Source: Chachezhania antarctica
GTDB taxonomy: Bacteria > Pseudomonadota > Alphaproteobacteria > Rhodobacterales > Rhodobacteraceae
Direction: 5' to 3'
NCBI RefSeq assembly: GCF_003646465.1
Contig: NZ_QZEX01000015.1
Span: 26,850 to 90,849 of the forward strand
DNA: 64,000 nt
This document shows positions 9,100-16,195 of the stretch, piece after piece. Every line of letters begins with the position of its first letter. The stretch's first letter is position 1. The position numbers and the translations under genes were made by a program. Under the pieces are notes generated by a model. The model had not been told where the DNA came from, did no database searches, and worked only from the letters and a program-made list of their open reading frames with translations.

Positions 9100-9162
9100 G
9101 CGGTCTGTCCTTCAGATTTCGGGGCACCGATAGCGAAGCCAATACGCGATGACAACGCGGTC

Positions 9163-10071
9163 CTAGAGGACGAGGTGGTCTACCAGCGCCAGCGGTGTGC
9201 CAAGCGCATCGCCCGTGCCCAGCCCGTAGATCAGTTCCGCGCCCACCTGGCGGGCGAACCATGCGGTCAGGGCCGGGCCGCGCATATCGTCCCGCACGCT
9301 TGCATCCCGCGCGCGGCGGACGATGCGGGAGGGTGCCCAGACGGCGAGGAAGGCCTTCTCCATGGCGTATTGCAACTCCGTCTGGCTTTCGACGACACAG
9401 CAGCGCGTGTCGCGCGCGGCGAGCTTCCACGCGGCCTGCTCCATCGCCAGAAGGTCGATCTGGCGTTGGGCGGGGCGGGTTTCGGCGTGCACAGACACGG
9501 TGCCCGGAGCGGTGGTCAGAATGACGGGCTGGCCCAGCGACAGGAACTGATCGAACCATTGGCCCAGGCGCGGGTCCTCCGCGGCGCGGTCCGATACCAT
9601 CACGACGATGGGCGTCCCGGTACCACTGGATCGGCGCGCGGAGGCGGGCGCCTCTCCCTGGGGCTTCGTGCGTTCGATTTCGACCCCCAGCTGGAATGGC
9701 CCGCGATCCAGCTTTTCGACGCACAGCGTCACATGGGTGATCATCGGCTGGGCCAGCAGCCGGTCGGCGATCCGCTCGGCCAGGGTTTCGAGGAGGTCGA
9801 GCCGTTCTTCGCCAAGCACCGCGTCGATCACCTGCACCAGCGTGTCGTAGCTAAGGATGTCGTCCACGTCGTCACCGGCGGGATGTTCGGGGGGCAGCGT
9901 TTCGACGGTCAGGTTGAAGCGCAGGGTCTGGTCTATCCCACGTTCCTCGTCGAACGCGCCGATCTCGGTTTCGCGGACGTAGTTGCGCAGCAGCAGGCGG
10001 TTGGCCGTGCGGGGCGCAGGGGCGACATGTTCGGCCAGCAGGTCGTACCGGATCTCTGCCGGGCGGTTCAT
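9163..10071 (-). CDS. folB: Dihydroneopterin aldolase with C-terminal extension
   Basis: The N-terminal 130 residues match FolB, which cleaves dihydroneopterin to the hydroxymethyl pterin and glycolaldehyde. Visible motifs are LLRNYVRETEIGAFDEE, the DILSYDTLVQVIDAVL region and LLETLAERIADRLL. Ordinary FolB is about 120 residues. This protein is 302, and the second half (from about residue 150, beginning IVVMVSDRAAEDPRLGQWFD) does not resemble a second FolB copy by eye. Long forms are, as I recall, typical of Rhodobacteraceae. The glycolaldehyde released could feed C2 metabolism. It precedes folA. Confidence 0.85.
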   Translation of the reverse strand: MNRPAEIRYDLLAEHVAPAPRTANRLLLRNYVRETEIGAFDEERGIDQTLRFNLTVETLPPEHPAGDDVDDILSYDTLVQVIDAVLGEERLDLLETLAERIADRLLAQPMITHVTLCVEKLDRGPFQLGVEIERTKPQGEAPASARRSSGTGTPIVVMVSDRAAEDPRLGQWFDQFLSLGQPVILTTAPGTVSVHAETRPAQRQIDLLAMEQAAWKLAARDTRCCVVESQTELQYAMEKAFLAVWAPSRIVRRARDASVRDDMRGPALTAWFARQVGAELIYGLGTGDALGTPLALVDHLVL

Positions 10072-10125
10072 GTGCCGCCCCCCGGATGGGGGGACGGCAT
10101 GGTGATGTTCAGGAGCATGCCCATC

Positions 10126-10311
10126 CTATTCTGCCACGCTCGGGACCGTGGCCCCGGCGGTCCGCTTGGTCTTGCAATCGAAGATGTGGCCTGCGGCGAA
10201 GGACATGATCGCTGCACCGAAGGACCAAAGCGCGCCCATAGCCCAGGTACCGATCGGCTTGCCGATCAGCGGCACCGAGTATTCCGATACAGAATTCCAA
10301 GGTCTGGGCAT
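10126..10311 (-). CDS. Small hypothetical membrane protein
   Basis: This 61-residue frame has a strong GGGGAGG ribosome site about 4 bases before its ATG. It has one hydrophobic segment at about residues 22-42 (TWAMGALWSFGAAIMSFAAG) followed by a basic tail, CKTKRTAG. I do not recognise a family. It lies between the quinone reductase gene and folB on the same strand. An overlapping frame at 10109-10300 lacks such a site and was not used. It is supported mainly by the ribosome site and hydrophobicity. Confidence 0.55.
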   Translation of the reverse strand: MPRPWNSVSEYSVPLIGKPIGTWAMGALWSFGAAIMSFAAGHIFDCKTKRTAGATVPSVAE

Positions 10312-10350
10312 GGGGCCTCCCCGTATTGGCCTGTCGGGTGCCAGAGGGTG

Positions 10351-11340
10351 TTATGGTTTCAGCAGTATTTTTCCGTGATGGGTGGCGCTTTCCATCATCC
10401 GGTGGGCCTCGGCGGCCTCGGACAGGGGCAGGACGGCGTGGGTCACGCTGCGCAACGTCCCGTTTTCGAACAGCGGCCAGACCTTTTCGCGCACGTCTGC
10501 GGCGACCCTCGCCTTGAACTCCTCGGGCCGCGACCGCAGCGTCGAGCCGGTGTAGCTGAGCCGTTTCAGCATGATCGGCATCAGGTCGATTTCCACCTTC
10601 GAGCCACCGTTGAACGCCAACTGCACCAGCCGCGCATCATGGCGCGCGGCCTTGATGTTGCGGGCCACGTAGTCGCCGCCGATGATATCCAGGATGATGT
10701 CCATGCCCCCGGCCTCGCGGCAGATGGCGACGAAATCCTCGGTCTTGTAGTTGATCGTCGTCGTGGCCCCCAGAGAGGTGGCGAAGGCCGCGGCCTCGTC
10801 CGATTCGACGGTGGTGAAGACGTTCAGCCCAAGGCCCTTGCCCAGCTGGATCGCGGTGGATCCGATGCCGCCCGATCCGCCATGGACCAGGAAGTTGCCG
10901 TTTTCGGGGATGGCGTGGTCAAGGAACACGTTGCTCCAGACCGTGAAGAAGGTCTCGGGCAGGCCCGCGGCGTCGACCTCGTCCACGCCTTTGGGAACCG
11001 GCAGACAGTGGTCGGCGCGGACGGCCACGTATTCGGCATAGCCGCCGCCATTGGCCAGCCCGCAGACGCGGTCTCCCACGTTCCACATATTCTGCCCGTC
11101 GCCCACGGCCACGACTTCGCCCGAGATTTCCAGCCCCAGCAGGTCGGACGCACCCTTGGGCGGCGGGTAGTGGCCGCGGCGCTGCACCATGTCGGGGCCG
11201 TTCACGCCTACAGCGGTGACGCGGATCAGGACTTCGTTCGGGGCAGGGGCGGGAACGGGACGGGTCCCGAGATGCTGGACCTCGGGACCTCCGAATTCCT
11301 TGAGTTCAATGACATTCATATCGCTTGGCAGGTCGGTCAT
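10351..11340 (-). CDS. NAD(P)H:quinone oxidoreductase, zinc-independent MDR family
   Basis: This 329-residue medium-chain dehydrogenase/reductase lacks the catalytic zinc cysteines and resembles quinone oxidoreductase (Qor/crotonyl-CoA reductase-like). The NADPH-binding fold shows HGGSGGIGSTAIQLGKGLG near residue 150, preceded by GLPETFFTVWSNVF. The start may be Met1 or Met8 (MNVIELKEFGGPE, the usual family N-terminus). It begins 20 bases after the SucD-like gene on the same strand, so it may belong to that acid-CoA ligase operon. The substrate is unknown; an enoyl or quinone substrate is suggested only by family. Confidence 0.85.
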   Translation of the reverse strand: MTDLPSDMNVIELKEFGGPEVQHLGTRPVPAPAPNEVLIRVTAVGVNGPDMVQRRGHYPPPKGASDLLGLEISGEVVAVGDGQNMWNVGDRVCGLANGGGYAEYVAVRADHCLPVPKGVDEVDAAGLPETFFTVWSNVFLDHAIPENGNFLVHGGSGGIGSTAIQLGKGLGLNVFTTVESDEAAAFATSLGATTTINYKTEDFVAICREAGGMDIILDIIGGDYVARNIKAARHDARLVQLAFNGGSKVEIDLMPIMLKRLSYTGSTLRSRPEEFKARVAADVREKVWPLFENGTLRSVTHAVLPLSEAAEAHRMMESATHHGKILLKP

Positions 11341-11360
11341 GCGCTTTCCCAGATGCTTGT

Positions 11361-12239
11361 TCAGGCAGGAACCGGCACCGTGCCGATAGCCGCGACCACG
11401 TCATCGGCGGTATTGGCAATGGCAACGCCGGCATCGCGCAGAACGTCTATTTTTTCCGCGGCCGAGGCCAGCCCGAATGTCGAAAGCGTGCCCGCGTGTC
11501 CCATGCGCCGGCCCTCTGGCGCATGACGGCCCACCACGAGCGCGACCACCGGCTTGCCGAAGTTGACCGATTTCAGATAGGCGGCCGCTTCTTCCTCTTC
11601 CCGGCCGCCGATCTCGCCAACCAGCACCACGGCTTCGGTTTCCGGATCGTCCTTGAACCGCTTCAGGCAGTCGACGAAGTCGACCCCGTGCAGCGTGTCG
11701 CCGCCGATGCCCACGGTGGTCGACTGGCCCAGCCCGGCTTTCGAGCATTGCGCCAGGATTTCCGAGGTCAGCGACGCCGACCGGGACGCGATCCCGATAT
11801 TGCCGGGCTTGGCATCTACCGTCGGCATGACGCCGATCTTGCACTGGCCCGGTGTCAGGATGCCTTGGGAATTGGGCCCGATCAGCATCGTGTCTGACTG
11901 GCGCAGGGCGGCCTTCACGCGGGCCATGTCGTGCTGCGGCACGCGTTCGGTCACGCAGACCACAACGCCGATACCGGCCTCGATGGCCTCGATCATCGCA
12001 TTGGCCGCGAAAGGCGCGGGCACGATCACCAGCGATGCATTGGCGCCGGTGCCTTCGACCGCTTCACTGACGCTGTTGAACAGCGGCAGGTCCAGATGCC
12101 GCCGCCCGCCCTTGCCGGGGCGCACGCCGCCGACATAGGTGGCGCCGTAGCGCATCGCCTGATCGGTGTAGAAGGTCCCGGCCCGGCCGGTCATCCCCTG
12201 CACGATCACACGGGTGTCGGCGTTCACGAAGATGGACAT
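11361..12239 (-). CDS. ADP-forming acid-CoA ligase, alpha (SucD-like) subunit, divergent paralogue
   Basis: This 292-residue protein resembles succinyl-CoA synthetase alpha or malate-CoA ligase MtkB. The CoA-binding motif [17 protein letters not shown] lies near residue 15, and the phospho-histidine loop [13 protein letters not shown] near 250 keeps the active histidine. Differences from SucD include [12 protein letters not shown] where the usual text is [11 protein letters not shown], and RSASLTSEI where SRSGTLTYE is usual. The ATG at 12239 has AGGGAGG upstream; a longer frame to 12275 is less likely. It follows the beta gene by 13 bases. The substrate is uncertain: malate is plausible in this serine-cycle locus, but a second, more canonical pair exists at 21.9-24.0 kb. 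Confidence 0.8.
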   Translation of the reverse strand: MSIFVNADTRVIVQGMTGRAGTFYTDQAMRYGATYVGGVRPGKGGRRHLDLPLFNSVSEAVEGTGANASLVIVPAPFAANAMIEAIEAGIGVVVCVTERVPQHDMARVKAALRQSDTMLIGPNSQGILTPGQCKIGVMPTVDAKPGNIGIASRSASLTSEILAQCSKAGLGQSTTVGIGGDTLHGVDFVDCLKRFKDDPETEAVVLVGEIGGREEEEAAAYLKSVNFGKPVVALVVGRHAPEGRRMGHAGTLSTFGLASAAEKIDVLRDAGVAIANTADDVVAAIGTVPVPA

Positions 12240-12252
12240 GTCCCGGCCCTCC

Positions 12253-13407
12253 CTAGCGCGCGATTTCGACGGCACGCGCGACGGCGGCGGTCATGGTGTC
12301 GTGGATTTCCACCGGGATCTTGCGCTCCCGCAGGATCCGCGTGCCCCATTCGGCGTTCAGGCCCGCCAGCCGGGCGACCACCGGCAGGTGCCGTTTCGAC
12401 CGGGAATAGGCGAAGGTCAGGCCCTCGGCGACCGTGTCACACGAGGTCATGCCGCCGCCATGGACGTTCAGCAGGATCACCTTTGCCTTCGGTTCGTCCA
12501 GCAGCAGGGACACGCCCTTGCCGATGTCGAAACTGGTGGCGGTGGTGCGGATGTCCATGAAGTTGGCGGGCGCGCCGCCGGCATCGAAGATCATGTCGGT
12601 CGTCGCAAGGCCAAGGCCCGCGCCGTTCGACACGATGCCGATATTGCCCTCCATCCGGACGAGGTTGATGTTGTTCCGTGCGGCTTCCATCTCGGTCGCC
12701 GTCAGGCCCTGTTTCTCGACAAGGGGTTCGAATTCGGGATGGCGGAACAGCGCGCTGCCGTCGATCGCGATCTTGGCGTCGATGGCCACCCATTTGCCGT
12801 CGGAGGTGCGGGCGAAGGGGTTGATCTCCAGCAGGGTCATGTCGTTTTCGACAAAGGCCTCGCGGGCGGCCAGGATCATGTTGACGGGTGCGTCGGCCTC
12901 GATCCCGATGCCCTTCAGGAAATCGGTCAACTGCGAGCGCGTGTCAGGTCCGTCCCGCCCCAGCGTCATCCTCTTGACCGTGTCGGGATCCATTTTCGAG
13001 CGCTGTTCGAACTCCACCCCGCCTTCGGACGAGGCCAGCAACAGCACTTCGCCTGTCGCCGTATCCAGCGCCAGCGCGATGAAGTAGCTTTGTGCCAGGT
13101 CCATCGCCTGTTCGACGTAGATCGACGAGACGAGCTCCCCCGAACTGCCGGTCTGCGCGGTGACGAGGGTCGAACCCAACATCTTCCGGGCTTCATCCGC
13201 GACGGCCGATGGCGTCGCCGCGAACTTCACGCCGCCGGCCAATCCGCGGCCGCCGGCCACGATCTGGGCCTTCACCACGTATTTCCGCGCGGCGATGGCG
13301 GCACAGGCCTGCGCGGCCTCGTCAGCCGAACGCGCAAGCCTGCCCGCAGGAACCGCAATCCCGTACTGGGACAACATTTCCTTCGAAAGGTGTTCCGAAA
13401 AATACAT
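12253..13407 (-). CDS. ADP-forming acid-CoA ligase, beta (SucC-like) subunit, divergent paralogue
   Basis: This 384-residue ATP-grasp protein resembles SucC/MtkA. The start at 13407 is well supported by GGAGGAG. The N-terminal VVKAQIVAGGRGLAGGVKF and LLEINPFA motifs fit the ATP-grasp fold. However, the glycine-rich loop that reads NFLDVGGGA in SucC and MtkA reads NFMDIRTTATS here, and NIFGGI reads NVHGGG. This suggests a changed acid substrate. It is transcribed away from the LysR gene at 13534, and the TGGTATACCA palindrome lies 38 bases upstream. Malate, oxalate or another dicarboxylate are possible substrates; sequence alone does not decide. Confidence 0.8.
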   Translation of the reverse strand: MYFSEHLSKEMLSQYGIAVPAGRLARSADEAAQACAAIAARKYVVKAQIVAGGRGLAGGVKFAATPSAVADEARKMLGSTLVTAQTGSSGELVSSIYVEQAMDLAQSYFIALALDTATGEVLLLASSEGGVEFEQRSKMDPDTVKRMTLGRDGPDTRSQLTDFLKGIGIEADAPVNMILAAREAFVENDMTLLEINPFARTSDGKWVAIDAKIAIDGSALFRHPEFEPLVEKQGLTATEMEAARNNINLVRMEGNIGIVSNGAGLGLATTDMIFDAGGAPANFMDIRTTATSFDIGKGVSLLLDEPKAKVILLNVHGGGMTSCDTVAEGLTFAYSRSKRHLPVVARLAGLNAEWGTRILRERKIPVEIHDTMTAAVARAVEIAR

Positions 13408-13444
13408 CCTAGCACTCCTCCCCGAATGCCTGATATCTGGTCCT

Positions 13445-13454
13445 TGGTATACCA
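13445..13454. promoter_or_regulatory. Palindromic operator TGGTATACCA in divergent promoter
   Basis: This perfect 10-base palindrome lies between the divergent acid-CoA ligase operon (start 13407, minus) and the LysR gene (start 13534, plus). The same or nearly the same sequence occurs upstream of the GntR regulator gene (25009-25018 and 24929-24938), upstream of the isochorismatase-acid-CoA ligase unit (24643-24654) and near folE2 (5824-5833). The pattern TNGTNNACNA is the general operator form of FadR/FCD-type GntR proteins. The GntR protein encoded at 25070 is therefore the likely binder. Confidence 0.6.
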
Positions 13455-13533
13455 CGGTACCGCCGGAGTCAACGCAACTGGCGAGAGGTGGGGTATTGTT
13501 GTACGCCGGAAAGCGATCAAGCGAGGATGCCAG

Positions 13534-14415
13534 GTGATAGATCTGAAGGATTTGCAGTGTCTCAGCGCGCTGGCGCGGCACAAGCATTTTGCCCGCGCGG
13601 CCAAGGATTGCGGAATCTCCCAGCCGGCGTTCTCCATGCGCATCCGCAAGATCGAGGAGCGTCTTCAGACCTCGATCGTGAAGCGCGGTAACCGGTTCCA
13701 GGGGCTGACCGACGACGGCAACATGATCGTGCGCCACGCGCGCAGCATCATGGACAAGGTCGAATTCTTCGAACAGGAATACCGGTCGTCGAAGGGGCAG
13801 ATCTCGGGCTCGCTGAAGCTGGGGGTGATCCCCACGGCGCTGGGCTATGCCGGGCATCTGCTGATCGACCTGCGCCGGGAATTTCCCAACATCGTCGCCC
13901 GGATCGAAACCGCGTCGTCGCTGGCGATACACCAGGGGATCGAGGACGGCCGCTTTGACGCCGGGATAACCTACACGGATGGTGCGCCCGCCGATTTCCT
14001 TCAGGTCGAGCCCCTTTACATCGAAACCTACGAACTTCTGGTGCCCTTCGCCATCGCGCCGCGGGTCAACGGTGCGGTCACATGGGCCGAGGCCGCGAAG
14101 CTGCCGCTGACACTGCTGGAGCCCGGCATGCAGAACCGCCGGATCGTCGATCAGGTCTTCGAACATGTCGGCGCCACGCCCAACGTGATCGCGGAAACCA
14201 GCGGTTTTACATCGGCCATCGTGATCGCTGTTGAAGGTCTGGCCGCGACGGTGGTGCCGAAAGGGCTGGTCAAATCACTGGGCGGATCGTCGGGAGCCGC
14301 CACGCTGCCGCTGATCGATCCGGTCGTGGAAAAATCGGTCAGCCTTGTCACCGCGATCCGCGAGGAGGGGATGCCGATTTTGCAGGCCCTAAGGTCGGTG
14401 GTGGACAAGTCTTGA
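13534..14415 (+). CDS. LysR-family regulator upstream of formate dehydrogenase
   Basis: This 293-residue LysR-type protein has an N-terminal winged HTH (residues 2-60, LQCLSALARHKHFARAAKDC then GISQPAFSMRIRKIEE) and a C-terminal effector domain beginning about residue 90 (GSLKLGVIPTALGYAGHLL). The GTG at 13534 is chosen because GAGG lies about 8 bases upstream and the LysR domain begins immediately; the open frame extends far upstream only as antisense to the ligase gene. It is 87 bases before fdhB and divergent from the acid-CoA ligase pair. A role like FdsR (formate dehydrogenase control) or QscR (serine-cycle control) is an inference from position. Confidence 0.85.
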   Translation: MIDLKDLQCLSALARHKHFARAAKDCGISQPAFSMRIRKIEERLQTSIVKRGNRFQGLTDDGNMIVRHARSIMDKVEFFEQEYRSSKGQISGSLKLGVIPTALGYAGHLLIDLRREFPNIVARIETASSLAIHQGIEDGRFDAGITYTDGAPADFLQVEPLYIETYELLVPFAIAPRVNGAVTWAEAAKLPLTLLEPGMQNRRIVDQVFEHVGATPNVIAETSGFTSAIVIAVEGLAATVVPKGLVKSLGGSSGAATLPLIDPVVEKSVSLVTAIREEGMPILQALRSVVDKS

Positions 14416-14502
14416 TAAGGATTGGTTATCGTGGCTTAATGCATCGCGATTTTACAATGTGAGATCCTTATGCCAGCTTCACCCCGTCGAAGGAGGGGTG
14501 AC

Positions 14503-16194
14503 ATGGCACCATTGGACGATCAAAAAGGCATCTGGAAGAAGAAGGGGACCGGCAAGAGCCGCAAGACCCCGAAGGGTCGTCAGTATGACGATATCGCTCT
14601 TTCGGAAGTGCGGGCCCTGCTGGGAGACCAGCCGCGCCGTAGCGACCTGCTGATCGAATTTCTTCATCTGATTCAGGACGCTTACGGCCATCTGTCGGCG
14701 CAGCATATCTCGGCCCTGGCCGATGAGATGCGCATGGCGCAGGCAGAGATCTACGAGGTCGCGACCTTCTATGCCCATTTCGATGTCGTGCGGGAGGACG
14801 AGACACCCCCGCCGTCATTGACCATCCGAGTCTGCGATTCGCTGTCCTGCGAAATGGCGGGCGCCGCGCAATTGCAGAAAGCTCTGGAAGACGGGCTGGA
14901 TCCGTCAGAGGTTCGCGTTGTCCGCGCGCCCTGCATGGGCCGCTGCGATACCGCGCCCGTGGTCGAATTGGGCCATTTCCACGTCGACAACGCCACGCCT
15001 GAAAACGTCATGGCAGCGGTCGAGGCGAAGCATACCCATCCCATGATCCCCGATTACACCCGCTTCGACGCCTATGTCGCCGAAGGCGGATACGAGACGC
15101 TGAAGGACCTGCGCGCCAACGGCAACTGGGAAGCCGTCCAGACCAAGATTCTGGATGCCGGCCTGCGCGGCCTTGGCGGGGCGGGTTTCCCGTCCGGCAA
15201 GAAATGGGGCTTCGTGCGCGCCAATCCCGGCCCGCGCTTCCTGGCCGTGAACGGCGACGAGGGCGAGCCCGGCACGTTCAAGGACCGCTACCTGCTGGAG
15301 CGCGATCCGCACACTTTCCTGGAAGGCATGCTGATCGCCGCCTGGGCGGTCGAGGCCGACAAGGCCTTCATCTACATGCGCGACGAATATCCGGCGATCC
15401 TGCATCTTCTGAAGGAAGAGATCGCGGCGCTGGAGGAGGCCGGCATCGTGACGCCCGGCTACATCGACCTGCGCCGTGGTGCGGGGGCCTATATCTGCGG
15501 CGAAGAAAGCTCGATGATCGAATCGATCGAGGGCAAGCGCGGCCTGCCGCGTCACCGCCCGCCCTTCGTGGCGCAGGTGGGGATCTTCAACCGCCCGACA
15601 CTGGTCCACAATGTCGAGTCGCTCTACTGGATCGCGCGGATCAACCGCTTCGGTCCCGAGGAATTCAGCTCTGTCGAGAAGAACGGTCGCAAGGGGCTGC
15701 GGAACTATTCCGTGTCCGGACGCGTCAAGAACCCGGGCGTTCACCTGCTGCCCGCCGGGTCAACCATTCTCGACATTATCGAGGCAGCAGGTGGAATGCT
15801 GGAGGGCCATGAGTTCAAGGCCTACCAGCCGGGCGGCCCATCATCCGGTCTCCTCCCTTCTTCACTGGATGATGTGCCGCTCGACTTTGATACGCTGCAA
15901 CCGCATGGCTCCTTCATCGGGTCCGCCGCGGTGGTGGTCCTGTCCGACAAGGACAGCTGCCGGGATGCGGCGCTCAACATGCTCCGGTTCTTCGAAGACG
16001 AAAGCTGCGGGCAGTGCACCCCTTGTCGGGTGGGCTGCGAGAAGGCCGTGAAGCTGATGCAGGCGGAGCACTGGGACCAGGAACTGCTGGAAGATCTGTG
16101 CGTCACGATGGTGGATGCCTCGATCTGCGGCCTGGGACAGGCGGCGCCGAATGCGATCCGTCTGACCATGAAACATTTTAGCGAAGAGGTGTGA
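14503..16194 (+). CDS. fdhB: NAD-dependent formate dehydrogenase beta subunit, fused NuoE/NuoF type
   Basis: The 563-residue diaphorase subunit passes electrons from formate to NAD. The NuoE-like domain (about 30-170) carries four [2Fe-2S] cysteines in CDSLSCEMAG and CMGRCDTAP. The NuoF-like domain (about 200-560) has the FMN/NADH loop GGAGFPSGKKWGFVR, GDEGEPGTFKDR, and the [4Fe-4S] CGQCTPCRVGC ending at a distal cysteine in SICGLG. This fusion and length match Fdh1B of Methylobacterium rather than the separate FdsG/FdsB subunits. The ATG at 14503 follows a strong AGGAGGGG; the upstream ATG at 14470 is weaker. It is followed by fdhA after one base. Confidence 0.92.
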   Translation: MAPLDDQKGIWKKKGTGKSRKTPKGRQYDDIALSEVRALLGDQPRRSDLLIEFLHLIQDAYGHLSAQHISALADEMRMAQAEIYEVATFYAHFDVVREDETPPPSLTIRVCDSLSCEMAGAAQLQKALEDGLDPSEVRVVRAPCMGRCDTAPVVELGHFHVDNATPENVMAAVEAKHTHPMIPDYTRFDAYVAEGGYETLKDLRANGNWEAVQTKILDAGLRGLGGAGFPSGKKWGFVRANPGPRFLAVNGDEGEPGTFKDRYLLERDPHTFLEGMLIAAWAVEADKAFIYMRDEYPAILHLLKEEIAALEEAGIVTPGYIDLRRGAGAYICGEESSMIESIEGKRGLPRHRPPFVAQVGIFNRPTLVHNVESLYWIARINRFGPEEFSSVEKNGRKGLRNYSVSGRVKNPGVHLLPAGSTILDIIEAAGGMLEGHEFKAYQPGGPSSGLLPSSLDDVPLDFDTLQPHGSFIGSAAVVVLSDKDSCRDAALNMLRFFEDESCGQCTPCRVGCEKAVKLMQAEHWDQELLEDLCVTMVDASICGLGQAAPNAIRLTMKHFSEEV

Positions 16195-16195
16195 C

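Noticed and set aside
10109..10300. Alternative small frame overlapping 10126-10311
   Set aside because: It lacks a ribosome site, while the other frame has GGGGAGG at the right distance and a membrane segment.
12214..13533. Long open frame upstream of the LysR gene
   Set aside because: It is antisense to the SucC-like gene and reads as low-complexity sequence; GC-rich codon bias produces such shadows.
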